Below, piece after piece: positions 8,367 through 15,867 of a DNA stretch of 64,000 nucleotides. A program made the translations under genes and the position numbers. Source of the stretch: JBHYDC01 sp051861205. Lineage in GTDB: Bacteria > Pseudomonadota > Alphaproteobacteria > Rhizobiales > Pleomorphomonadaceae. The stretch is taken from NCBI GenBank assembly GCA_051861205.1, contig JBHYDC010000009.1, forward strand, positions 105,182-169,181, given 5' to 3'. How positions within the stretch are numbered: the first letter of the stretch is position 1; the number at the start of each line of letters is the position of its first letter. The notes under the pieces are model-generated. The model saw nothing but the letters and a program-made list of their open reading frames with translations. It was not told where the DNA came from and ran no database searches.

Positions 8367-8672
8367 GCGGACGTGGCGAAATGGTAGACGCAGCAGACTT
8401 TAATTGGAGTGCTCGCGGGGAAATCCGCGAAGTAGAACCGCTCAAAGTCGGGGAACGCTAAGGGGCCTCTCGCCCCAAGCCAATCCCGAGCCAAGCCCTT
8501 GGTCATTCAAGGGAAGGTGTAGAGACTGGACGGGCGGCACCTAACGCCGGAAGGCCATGGTGAAGGGACAGTCCAGACCACGAACGCCCGATGGGCGGCG
8601 GCGAAAGCCGAAGTGGTATGAAAATCTGCTTCTCGAACGAGAGTGCGGGTTCGAGTCCCGCCGTCCGCACCA
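8367..8672 (+). tRNA. tRNA-Leu(UAA), interrupted by a group I intron
   Basis: The exons are 8367-8400 and 8621-8672. The acceptor stem GCGGACG (8367-8373) pairs with CGTCCGC (8662-8668), followed by discriminator A and an encoded CCA. Joining the exons gives the anticodon stem GCAGA/TCTGC and the seven-base loop CTTAAAA, hence anticodon UAA for leucine, and a T arm GCGGGTTCGAGTCCCGC. A long variable arm (CTTCTCGAACGAGAG) fits a class II tRNA. The tRNA is only functional after removal of 8401-8620. The gene sits between rlpA and the methanol-oxidation cluster. Confidence 0.95.
8401..8620 (+). mobile_element. Group I intron (IC3-like) in the tRNA-Leu(UAA) anticodon loop
   Basis: The 220-nt insert lies between U34 and A35. 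It ends in the conserved terminal G (8620) and follows a T (8400). P1 forms between exon ACTT (8397-8400) and GAGT preceded by G (8407-8410), with the expected U-G wobble at the 5' splice site. Core segments resemble the cyanobacterial and plastid tRNA-Leu intron: P around 8413-8424, Q AATCCCGAGCCAAG (8482-8495), R near AGAGACTGGACGG (from 8521) and S AAGGGACAGTCC (from 8563). GACT in R can pair with AGTC in S as P7. P8 is CACC/GGTG (8538-8541/8559-8562). P9 is a GAAA tetraloop hairpin (8599-8610). There is no internal ORF or homing endonuclease, so it is probably self-splicing but not autonomously mobile. Confidence 0.93.
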
Positions 8673-8759
8673 CCTATGCGCATGACGCGGCCGCTTTAAC
8701 AGCGGCCGTCTTGGTGCCATCTTATGCGGCAATGATAATGTTTTGCCGGGAGATGCGCC

Positions 8760-9110
8760 GTGATGCGAATGCTCGTTTTGGCCAGTACGGTGGCGGGCGC
8801 GATGGCGGCGCCGGGTGCCTCTGCGCAGGGTGCGGCCAATGATTACCCAACCGAGGTCCGCGCCGATTATGTGTTCGCCTGCATGAAGGCGAACGGGGAG
8901 GATCAGGCGATGCTGCGGCGGTGCTCCTGCTCGATCGACGTGATCGCCACCATCATTCCCCATGCCCGCTATGAGGAAGCCTCCACGTTCCTGTCACTCG
9001 GCCAGATGACGGGCGAAACGGGGGCTCTGTTCCGGCAGGCGGCAGGCGGCAAGGCAGCGGTCGGCGATCTCCGCCGCGCACAGGCGGAGGCGGAAATCCG
9101 CTGCTTCTGA
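8760..9110 (+). CDS. Small exported cysteine-containing protein beside the methanol-oxidation cluster
   Basis: The 116-residue protein starts with a clear signal peptide (MLVLASTVAGAMAAPGASAQ, cut near ASAQG). The mature part is short and helical with five cysteines, in FACMKANG, RRCSCSIDV and the C-terminal RCF. A CSC motif next to basic residues could form disulfides or bind a metal; no heme motif is present. GGGAG seven bases upstream favours the GTG at 8760 over the ATG at 8763. I recall similar small proteins next to PQQ-dehydrogenase SoxYZ-like carriers, and the adjacent convergent gene is one, so a periplasmic accessory role is likely. The function is not known. Confidence 0.7.
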   Translation: MMRMLVLASTVAGAMAAPGASAQGAANDYPTEVRADYVFACMKANGEDQAMLRRCSCSIDVIATIIPHARYEEASTFLSLGQMTGETGALFRQAAGGKAAVGDLRRAQAEAEIRCF

Positions 9111-9118
9111 GCGTCGCC

Positions 9119-9949
9119 TTAAGATGCGCCGGATTCCACCGGCACCTCGGCCTTGAAGGTCTTCTGCTCGGTATCGACGGCCTCCACGGCGATCCGGTCG
9201 GCGCCGTTCGGTACATAGGAGAAGCGGATGTTGGGATCCTCCGAAAGCGAGATGCCGCCGGACACTTTCAGGATCGCATCGTCGCCCTGGCGGACGGTCA
9301 TGTCGGTGATGAACCAGGCCGGGATGTAGTTCCGCGTCACCTGATCCATCTGAAGGCCGGAGTATTGCGGGTGACGGATCATCACCTGCGCCTCGCGGCG
9401 GTCAGCGGTGGCAAGGCCGAATTGCTTCACTTTGATCCGGCCGACATCGGCCAGCGCCTGCGCTTCATTCTTGAGCGCGGGCGCGGAACAGCCGCCGGAC
9501 GCCTTCACATAGCGCTCCACCCCATAGAGTTTGCCGTCGCTGGCCTCGGCCACCGCGTGCACCTTGGTATAGGCGTTCACGCGCACGCGCGTCTCGATGC
9601 GGTTCACGCCGGCTTCCGGACCAAGCTCGAACACGGCGGCGACTGGCGAGGGGTTCTGGTCGATGACGAGGGTGATCTTGGTGATGACGGGACCGGTTGC
9701 GCCGGCGAGCGTGGTTGCGATCACCATCGGCACGATCGCGGCGTCTTCGGCCCGGGTGGGGGCGTCGAGGGTGAGGACGCCGGTTCCATCCGCGATCGGG
9801 CGATCGCCGAAAACATCCGTGATGATGCCAGCCCAGACGGTGTCGGCCTCGGCCGTTTCGGCGGCTGATTGGGCGGATGCGTGGGAGGCCAAGACGAGCG
9901 CCATGCAGGCTGCGGCAAGGCCGTTGAGGGGGCTGAATTTCGATAACAT
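9119..9949 (-). CDS. Quinoprotein dehydrogenase-associated SoxYZ-like carrier protein
   Basis: The exported 276-residue protein (signal MALVLASHASAQSA) fuses a SoxY-like half and a SoxZ-like half. The SoxY-type carrier cysteine lies in KASGGCSAPALK at about residue 157. The C-terminal SoxZ-like part includes MIRHPQYSGLQMDQ and ADRIAVEAVDTEQKTF. In the Sox system the cysteine arm carries sulfur intermediates. The fused relatives co-occur with PQQ alcohol dehydrogenases and are proposed to act in a quinoprotein relay, with unknown cargo. The downstream gene on the other strand is the small cysteine protein; the upstream neighbour is the partner metallohydrolase, 36 bp away on the same strand. 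Confidence 0.9.
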   Translation of the reverse strand: MLSKFSPLNGLAAACMALVLASHASAQSAAETAEADTVWAGIITDVFGDRPIADGTGVLTLDAPTRAEDAAIVPMVIATTLAGATGPVITKITLVIDQNPSPVAAVFELGPEAGVNRIETRVRVNAYTKVHAVAEASDGKLYGVERYVKASGGCSAPALKNEAQALADVGRIKVKQFGLATADRREAQVMIRHPQYSGLQMDQVTRNYIPAWFITDMTVRQGDDAILKVSGGISLSEDPNIRFSYVPNGADRIAVEAVDTEQKTFKAEVPVESGAS

Positions 9950-9985
9950 CGCATCATTCTCCCGTTTCTTTAATGTGAGCCGGGC

Positions 9986-10993
9986 CTACCGCCATTCGAG
10001 TTCGGCGTAGGCGGCGGTGGCGTTGCGGGTGTTGTACTGATCGAACAACGCCCAGTTTCCCGCTTCGGATCGCCCGGCCGTCGTCGCGGCCTCCGACAGC
10101 GGTACCCCCGCCTCGATCGCGGCGCGGACGTCTTTCTCCAGCGCCTTGAAGTAGCGCGTCTGAGGCTCCAGCGCGTCCGGCCAGGGCGAGGAAACCGGGC
10201 CGTGGCCGGGTATGACCTGCCGGGCCGGTACGGCGCGGAGCGCTTCAATCGCAGCGAGCCAGCCAGTCAGGCTTCCGTCCAGCGTCGGCAGGTGGTCCAG
10301 GAACACCAGATCGCCCGCAAACAGCGTTCCCGTCGCTTCGTCCAGCACCGTGAGGTCGTTGTCCGTGTGCGCGGCGGAGTAGGCGGTCAGTATGAGCTTG
10401 CGGTTTCCAAGGTCCAGTTCCAACCGGTCCTCAACCTCCAGCGTGATGGGCACGAGGGCGACATCGGCGACGGCAGCCGCGCCCATTTCCTCCGATGCGG
10501 ACGCGACATAGTGCTCGAAGCGAGCCTTAAGCGCGGCGTTCAGTCGCGCATGACCCGCGAATGCGACATCGGGTCCCACAAATGCTGCATTGCCGAAGAC
10601 GTGGTCGAGGTGCATGTGCGTATTGATGACGTAACGAACCGGGAGGATCGTTCGTTCTCTGATCGCCTTCAGCAGCGCGCGCCCCTCGGCCGGCGACCCG
10701 CCGGTGTCGATAACCGCCACGGAACTGTCGCCGACGATGAAGCCGACATTCGCGATCGCGCCTTGGTTTTCCCCGGACATTAGCGAAATCTCGCCCTGAT
10801 GAGCGAACACGCCGGGCGCGACTTCCACTAAGTTAAGATCACCCGCAGAGGTTTGCAAAGAAAACGCTAAAAGACCAAAAATATATGTGATTAAAAATCG
10901 GGATCTGGACAGAATACACAATGCTCGTTCGAGGTAGCGGCAAGTGTGCAACGCAAAAGATGTTTTCATTGTGCTATTTACAGCCACATTCAT
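9986..10993 (-). CDS. Quinoprotein relay zinc metallohydrolase (metallo-beta-lactamase fold)
   Basis: The exported metallo-beta-lactamase-fold protein has its zinc motif in INTHMHLDHVFGNAAF (HxHxDH). Later ligands lie in SAAHTDNDLTV and VIPGHGPVSSPWPDAL. The N-terminus has a secretion signal ending near SLQTSAG. It belongs to the SoxH-related group found with PQQ dehydrogenases and SoxYZ-like carriers. I set the start at ATG 10993 (MNVAVNSTMKTS) because AGGGAGGG lies eight bases upstream; an in-frame ATG at 11083 would add 30 residues. It is divergent from xoxF, so the AT-rich 260 bp between them probably control both. Confidence 0.88.
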   Translation of the reverse strand: MNVAVNSTMKTSFALHTCRYLERALCILSRSRFLITYIFGLLAFSLQTSAGDLNLVEVAPGVFAHQGEISLMSGENQGAIANVGFIVGDSSVAVIDTGGSPAEGRALLKAIRERTILPVRYVINTHMHLDHVFGNAAFVGPDVAFAGHARLNAALKARFEHYVASASEEMGAAAVADVALVPITLEVEDRLELDLGNRKLILTAYSAAHTDNDLTVLDEATGTLFAGDLVFLDHLPTLDGSLTGWLAAIEALRAVPARQVIPGHGPVSSPWPDALEPQTRYFKALEKDVRAAIEAGVPLSEAATTAGRSEAGNWALFDQYNTRNATAAYAELEWR

Positions 10994-11154
10994 GAGATAG
11001 GCCCTCCCTATCAAGCGTGATTTAAAAAAACCACGGTAAGCTTCAGAAAAACAACATTTTTTGGCTCTATCAGCTTTGTTCATCGGCTGAACACGCGAGG
11101 GAGGTGCGGCTTATTGGTAAGCCTCGGTAGCGTGTCCCTGCTACTGTAGTTTAC

Positions 11155-11183
11155 TTGCTCATATTCAAAAAGCTGCCTACATT
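11155..11183 (+). promoter_or_regulatory. Possible sigma-70-like promoter for xoxF
   Basis: TTGCTC (11155-11160) and TACATT (11178-11183) are separated by 17 bases in the AT-rich divergent region between the metallohydrolase gene and xoxF. The match to consensus is only partial, so this is a weak prediction. The xoxF ribosome-binding site TAGGGAGA lies just before its ATG. Confidence 0.3.
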
Positions 11184-11254
11184 CACATCAGTCGTCGATC
11201 GGAACCGGGTCGGCACACAGAGCACTCATAAAGTGTGATTTAGGGAGAACACTG

Positions 11255-13060
11255 ATGAGAAAAGTGCTTTCAACGGCTTGCATGACAGCAGTTCTGGCGC
11301 TGATGAGCAGTGCTGCTTATGCAAATGAGGAACTTTCTCAGCTCCAAAAGGACCCGAAAAACTGGGCCATGCAGGCTGGAAACTTTGCGAATACTCGCTG
11401 GTCGGAACTGAAGGAAATCAATAGAGACAACGTGAATGACATGCGCGTTGCGTGGTCCTTCTCAACCGGTGTGCTGCGCGGCCATGAAGGCGGTCCGCTC
11501 GTTATCGGCGACGTGATGTATGTCCACACGCCATTCCCCAACATGGTTTATGCGCTCGATCTCAACGACAACGGCTCGATTCTCTGGAAGTACGAGCCCA
11601 AGCAGGATCCGGGCGTCATTGCTGTCATGTGCTGCGACACGGTGAACCGTGGTGTGGCTTTTGCCGACGGCAAGGTGATCCTGCATCAGGCCGATACGAC
11701 GGTGGTGGCGCTCGATGCCAAGACCGGCAAGGTGGTCTGGTCAGTCAAGAATGGCGATCCTTCCAAGGGCGAGACCGGCACGGCCGCGCCGCACGTCTTT
11801 GGCGACAAGGTGCTGATCGGCATTTCGGGCGGCGAGTTCGGCGTCCGCGGGTCGATCACGGCCTACAACCTGAAGGACGGCTCGCTCGCTTGGCGCGGCT
11901 ATTCCACCGGTCCCGACAGCGAAACGCTGATGGATGCCGAAAAGACCACCGTACTCGGCAAGCCCGTCGGCAAGGACTCCAGCCTCGCAACCTGGGAAGG
12001 CGAGCAGTGGAAGATCGGCGGCGGCACGACCTGGGGCTGGTACTCCTACGATCCCGAGTTGAACCTTGTCTACTACGGCACGGGCAATCCCTCGACGTGG
12101 AACCCTTCGCAGCGGCCGGGCGACAACAAGTGGTCGATGACCATTTTCGCCCGAGACCTCAACACCGGCATGGCCAAGTGGGTCTACCAGATGACCCCGC
12201 ATGACGAGTGGGACTACGACGGGGTCAATGAAATGATCCTGACGGACCAGGAAATCGGCGGACAAACCCGCAAGCTCCTGACCCACTTCGACCGCAACGG
12301 ACTCGCCTACACGATGGATCGTGAGAACGGTGAACTCCTGGTCGCGCAGAAATACGACCCGACGGTGAACTGGACCACCGGCGTCGACATGGACAAGAAC
12401 AGTCCGACTTACGGCCGGCCCGCCGTCGTGCCGCAATACTCGACCCAGGCCCAGGGCGAAGACGTGAACACGACGGGCGTGTGCCCGGCGGCGCTCGGCA
12501 CCAAGGATCAGCAGCCTGCGGCCTATTCGCCGACGACCAAGCTGTTCTACGTGCCGACCAACCACGTCTGCATGGACTATGAGCCGTACCGGGTGTCCTA
12601 CACCGCCGGCCAACCTTATGTCGGGGCGACGCTGTCGATGTATCCCGCGCCCAATTCCCACGGCGGCATGGGCAACTTCATCGCCTGGGACAACATCAAC
12701 GGCAAGATCGCCTGGTCGATCCCCGAGCAGTTCTCGGTGTGGTCGGGTGCGCTCGCCACGGCCGGCGACATCGTCTTCTACGGCACGCTGGAGGGCTACC
12801 TGAAGGCGGTCGATCAGAAGGACGGCAAGGAACTGTTCAATTTCAAGACGCCCTCCGGGATCATCGGCAACGTGACCACCTATGAGCACGGCGGCAAGCA
12901 ATATGTCGCGGTTCTCTCGGGCGTCGGCGGCTGGGCCGGCATCGGTCTGGCGGCGGGTCTTACCGAGCCGAATGCGGGTCTCGGTGCGGTCGGCGGCTAT
13001 GCCGGTCTGTCGAAATATACGGCGCTCGGCGGTCAGCTCACCGTGTTCTCGCTGCAGTGA
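11255..13060 (+). CDS. xoxF: Lanthanide-dependent methanol dehydrogenase XoxF
   Basis: The 601-residue periplasmic PQQ dehydrogenase oxidises methanol, and in some enzymes further to formate. A signal peptide (TAVLALMSSAAYANEE) precedes an eight-bladed propeller with tryptophan-docking repeats. The vicinal disulfide that contacts PQQ is in VMCCDTVNRG. The decisive motif is PHDEWDYDGVNE: Asp at precursor residues 320 and 322. The second Asp, an Ala in calcium-type MxaF, marks lanthanide coordination. GTGNPSTWNPSQRPGDNKW is also family-typical. Genes for a c-type cytochrome, XoxJ and a CXXCW protein follow on the same strand. No mxaF or mxaI gene is present in the window. Confidence 0.97.
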   Translation: MRKVLSTACMTAVLALMSSAAYANEELSQLQKDPKNWAMQAGNFANTRWSELKEINRDNVNDMRVAWSFSTGVLRGHEGGPLVIGDVMYVHTPFPNMVYALDLNDNGSILWKYEPKQDPGVIAVMCCDTVNRGVAFADGKVILHQADTTVVALDAKTGKVVWSVKNGDPSKGETGTAAPHVFGDKVLIGISGGEFGVRGSITAYNLKDGSLAWRGYSTGPDSETLMDAEKTTVLGKPVGKDSSLATWEGEQWKIGGGTTWGWYSYDPELNLVYYGTGNPSTWNPSQRPGDNKWSMTIFARDLNTGMAKWVYQMTPHDEWDYDGVNEMILTDQEIGGQTRKLLTHFDRNGLAYTMDRENGELLVAQKYDPTVNWTTGVDMDKNSPTYGRPAVVPQYSTQAQGEDVNTTGVCPAALGTKDQQPAAYSPTTKLFYVPTNHVCMDYEPYRVSYTAGQPYVGATLSMYPAPNSHGGMGNFIAWDNINGKIAWSIPEQFSVWSGALATAGDIVFYGTLEGYLKAVDQKDGKELFNFKTPSGIIGNVTTYEHGGKQYVAVLSGVGGWAGIGLAAGLTEPNAGLGAVGGYAGLSKYTALGGQLTVFSLQ

Positions 13061-13171
13061 GCGGCGGTTCGATCTGACCTGATCCCTTGGCCCGGTGCCT
13101 CTCGCGCGTGCGGGGTAGCGCCGGGCCATCTCTATGACATGGGCCCGCTCGGCCGGAACGGGAGTTGTTCG

Positions 13172-13678
13172 ATGCTCTTCAGGAGTGTGTCATTGGCTTT
13201 GGCCGTTGCGATGGCCGCACCCGCTTTTGCTGCCGACAGTACGGCGGTGAGCAGCGAAGGGGGCAAGTACTTCGATGCCGAGGGAATTCCGACCTACAAC
13301 GTCAAAGAAGACGGGACAGTCGATTGGTACACCTACTCCGGGTTTCGGATGTATCATTCGGAATGTCACGTCTGTCACGGACCGGATGGGCTGGGTTCGT
13401 CCTACGCTCCGGCGCTACATGATTCGCTGCAACGGCTCGATTACTATAAATTCATGGAAATCGTGGCGAGCGGGCAGCAAAACGTTGCAATGCAGGGCGG
13501 CAGTCAATCTGTGATGCCGGCGTTCGGAACCAATAAGAACGTGATGTGCTACATCGACGATCTCTACGTCTACTTGCGCGCACGCGCCGACGACAAGATC
13601 GGGCGCGGCCGTCCGGCTAAGAAGGAGCCGAAGTCGGAGGAGGCCCGCAAGGCGCAGGACGAGTGTATGAGCGGCTGA
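13172..13678 (+). CDS. xoxG: Cytochrome c XoxG, electron acceptor of XoxF
   Basis: The protein of about 168 aa has an export signal (SVSLALAVAMAAPAFAA) and one heme c site, SECHVCHGPDGLG. The distal Met ligand is likely in QSVMPAFGTN. The segment YNVKEDGTVDWYTYSGFRMY just before the heme is characteristic of the XoxG/c-L type. It takes electrons from reduced PQQ in XoxF and passes them towards the terminal oxidase. The start at ATG 13172 has GGGAG seven bases upstream. The C-terminal tail is rich in Lys and Glu. It follows xoxF by about 110 bp and precedes xoxJ by 15 bp. Confidence 0.94.
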   Translation: MLFRSVSLALAVAMAAPAFAADSTAVSSEGGKYFDAEGIPTYNVKEDGTVDWYTYSGFRMYHSECHVCHGPDGLGSSYAPALHDSLQRLDYYKFMEIVASGQQNVAMQGGSQSVMPAFGTNKNVMCYIDDLYVYLRARADDKIGRGRPAKKEPKSEEARKAQDECMSG

Positions 13679-13693
13679 GGAGGACACTCTCCG

Positions 13694-14566
13694 ATGACGG
13701 CAATAAAGACAGTCCTGGCGGTGATCCTGAACCTGAGCCTCGCCGCCGCTGGATGCGGGGTGGCGGCGGCGCAGGATGCCGGCCCTCCGGCCGCCGCCGA
13801 GCCCCGGTTCGGCGAGGCTGTGGAACTGGTGGATCCGAAGACGCTGAGGGTATGCGCGGATCCGGCCAGCCTTCCCTTTTCCAACGAAAAGCACGAGGGC
13901 TTCGAAAACAAGATTGCTGCGTTTTTGGCCGAGAAGCTCGGCAAGGGTATCGCCTACACTTGGTACCCCATGGCGACGGGCTTTGTGCGCCGGACCCTCA
14001 GTGAGCACCGCTGCGATGTGATCATCGGCTATGCCCAAGGCGATGAACTCGTGCAGAACACCAACGCCTATTACCGCACCACCTATGTGCTCGTGACCAA
14101 GCCCGGATCAAAGGCCGACGGCATCGAAACCCTTGAGGATCCCCGGCTCAAGGACCTCAAGATCGGGCTGGTGGCCAACACGCCGCCGGGCAATCTTCTC
14201 GCGGTCAATGGGTTGATGGGGCATGTCAAACCCTATCCGCTGATGGTCGACACCCGCGCCACCCATGTTCCGGAGATGATGATCCAGGATCTGAAGGACG
14301 GCGTGACGGACGTCGCCGTCATGTGGGGGCCGATCGGCGGTTATTTCGCCAAGCAGAACGGGCTGAACGTGACCCCGCTGGTGAAGGAGACCAAGGGGCC
14401 GCGCATGGCTTATCGCATCACCATGGGCGTGCGGGCGTCGGATCAGAACTGGAAGCGGCAGCTCAACACGCTGATCGCGGAGAACCAGAAAGAGATCGAC
14501 GCCATTCTGCTCGACTACGGCGTGCCGATCCTGGACGAGAAAGACCGGCCGATCACGGGAGGCTGA
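13694..14566 (+). CDS. xoxJ: XoxJ, periplasmic solute-binding-like protein
   Basis: The 290-residue exported protein has a type II periplasmic-binding fold: TLRVCADPASLPFSNEKHEG opens the domain, then IAYTWYPMATGFVRRTL, CDVIIGYAQGDE and VAVMWGPIGGYFAKQNGL. This is the quinoprotein-dehydrogenase-associated branch of the family. Genetic context and structural work on XoxJ suggest that it interacts with and may activate apo-XoxF rather than feeding a transporter. It starts 15 bp after xoxG and ends 7 bp before the CXXCW gene, so xoxGJ and the next gene are clearly co-transcribed. Confidence 0.93.
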   Translation: MTAIKTVLAVILNLSLAAAGCGVAAAQDAGPPAAAEPRFGEAVELVDPKTLRVCADPASLPFSNEKHEGFENKIAAFLAEKLGKGIAYTWYPMATGFVRRTLSEHRCDVIIGYAQGDELVQNTNAYYRTTYVLVTKPGSKADGIETLEDPRLKDLKIGLVANTPPGNLLAVNGLMGHVKPYPLMVDTRATHVPEMMIQDLKDGVTDVAVMWGPIGGYFAKQNGLNVTPLVKETKGPRMAYRITMGVRASDQNWKRQLNTLIAENQKEIDAILLDYGVPILDEKDRPITGG

Positions 14567-14573
14567 ACGGACT

Positions 14574-15137
14574 ATGGCGAGCGCGATCCGGCTTTTCCTC
14601 GCGGCGGCGTTCCTGGCCATCACAGTGCCATCCGCCCCGGCGGCCGGCGTGCCGGAACCGGACGGCTACCGGATGGAGGAATATCGTGCCTCCGTTCCAG
14701 AAACCCTGAAGGGTGCCCGCGTTCTCGATACCGCCGCCGCCGAGGTTTTGTGGGAAAGCGGTGGCGCGGTGTTCATCGACGTCTTGCCCAAACCGCCAAG
14801 GCCGAAACTGCCGCCGGGCACCGTGTTCCGCCTGCCAGAGCACGACGATATTCCAGGCTCGATCTGGCTACCGGATGTGGGCTACGGCGCGCTTTCAAGC
14901 GATATGGCGGCCTATTTCAAGGAGAACCTCGACCGGGCGCTTGGCGGGGATGCCGGGAAAACGGCCGTGTTCTACTGTCTCACCGATTGCTGGATGAGTT
15001 GGAATGCGGCCAAGCGGGCGATCGAGTGGGGCTATTCGAACGTGGCGTGGTATCCTGGCGGAGCGGACGGCTGGGCAAAAGCGGGCTTGCCGCTGGAGCG
15101 GAGGACGCCGGTTCCCCGGCCGGGCATGGACGAGTAG
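14574..15137 (+). CDS. PQQ-dependent catabolism-associated CXXCW motif protein
   Basis: The 187-residue exported protein has a rhodanese-like fold and the family signature FYCLTDCWMSWNAAKRA (CxxCW), followed by YSNVAWYPGGADGW. The signal peptide is LFLAAAFLAITVPSAPAAG. The family is found only with PQQ alcohol dehydrogenases; the role of the CxxCW site, possibly thiol transfer with the SoxYZ-like carrier, is inferred from co-occurrence. It is the last gene of the xox run; the ABC transporter genes converge on it from the other strand 10 bp away. Confidence 0.92.
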   Translation: MASAIRLFLAAAFLAITVPSAPAAGVPEPDGYRMEEYRASVPETLKGARVLDTAAAEVLWESGGAVFIDVLPKPPRPKLPPGTVFRLPEHDDIPGSIWLPDVGYGALSSDMAAYFKENLDRALGGDAGKTAVFYCLTDCWMSWNAAKRAIEWGYSNVAWYPGGADGWAKAGLPLERRTPVPRPGMDE

Positions 15138-15147
15138 CGCCCGCGAA

Positions 15148-15867
15148 TTACGCCACCAGCCCCGGCCAGTCCCGCACCAGCGCCGCGCGCATCGCCTCCA
15201 CGTAAGCCTCGTCGCGCTCCTCCTGCGGCCGGTCCAGCCTGATTTCGGCGACGACGTGGGAGGGGCGTGGGGCGAAAAGGACGATGCATTCGGCAAGCTG
15301 GATCGCCTCGCGCACATTGTGGGTCACTATCAGCGTAGTCGGGCGGTAGCGCCGCCAAATGCCGAGCACGAGGTGGCGCAGGCGCAGCGCGGTGGTTTCG
15401 TCCAGCGAGGTGAAGGGCTCGTCCAGCAGCAGCACGTCGGGGTCGATCGCGAGTGCGCGGGCGAGCGAGACGCGGCGGGCAAGGCCGAGGGAAAGCTCGG
15501 CGGGGTAGCGGGCCCGCATCTCATCAAGGCCGAGTTCGGCAAAGAGAGGGCCGGGGTCAAAGCTCGCGGGTTTGTCGAGCACGAGGCGGACGTTCTGCTC
15601 CACCGTTCGCCACGGCAACAGGCGCGGCTCCTGAAACACGAAGCCGATGCGCGTGCCCGGCGTGATCGCGATACTGCCCTCGAAATCCGTGTCGAGACCG
15701 GCGAGAATACGCAGCGCCGTCGTCTTGCCGCAGCCGGAAGGGCCGATCAGCGCGGTGAGCCCGCCGGCGGGTACGGTGAGATCAAGGCCACGTATCGCCT
15801 CCACCGTGCCGCCCTCGGCGCCGGTGTAGACCTTGCGGGCGATGTGGATCTCAAGCGGTTCGGACAC
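15148..15867 (-). CDS. ABC transporter ATP-binding protein, NitT/TauT/SsuB type
   Basis: The ATPase of about 239 aa has Walker A LIGPSGCGKTTALRIL, Q-loop VFQEPRLLPWRTV, signature LSLGLARRVSLARALA, Walker B DVLLLDEPFTSLDE and the H-loop in LIVTHNVREA. The LLPWRTV segment is typical of nitrate/sulfonate/taurine importers. The start is a GTG at 15867 (VSEPLEIHIARKVY), which overlaps the end of the permease gene by 17 bases, a sign of translational coupling. The signature has LSLGLARR rather than the usual LSGGxxQR, so one glycine is replaced. Substrate unknown; no binding-protein gene is adjacent. Confidence 0.88.
   Translation of the reverse strand: MSEPLEIHIARKVYTGAEGGTVEAIRGLDLTVPAGGLTALIGPSGCGKTTALRILAGLDTDFEGSIAITPGTRIGFVFQEPRLLPWRTVEQNVRLVLDKPASFDPGPLFAELGLDEMRARYPAELSLGLARRVSLARALAIDPDVLLLDEPFTSLDETTALRLRHLVLGIWRRYRPTTLIVTHNVREAIQLAECIVLFAPRPSHVVAEIRLDRPQEERDEAYVEAMRAALVRDWPGLVA

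Noticed and set aside
8401..8620. Idea that the insert in tRNA-Leu is an archaeal-type bulge-helix-bulge intron or an assembly artefact
   Set aside because: It has the ordered group I core segments, the U-G pair at the 5' site and a terminal G, and the exons join to a perfect tRNA-Leu.
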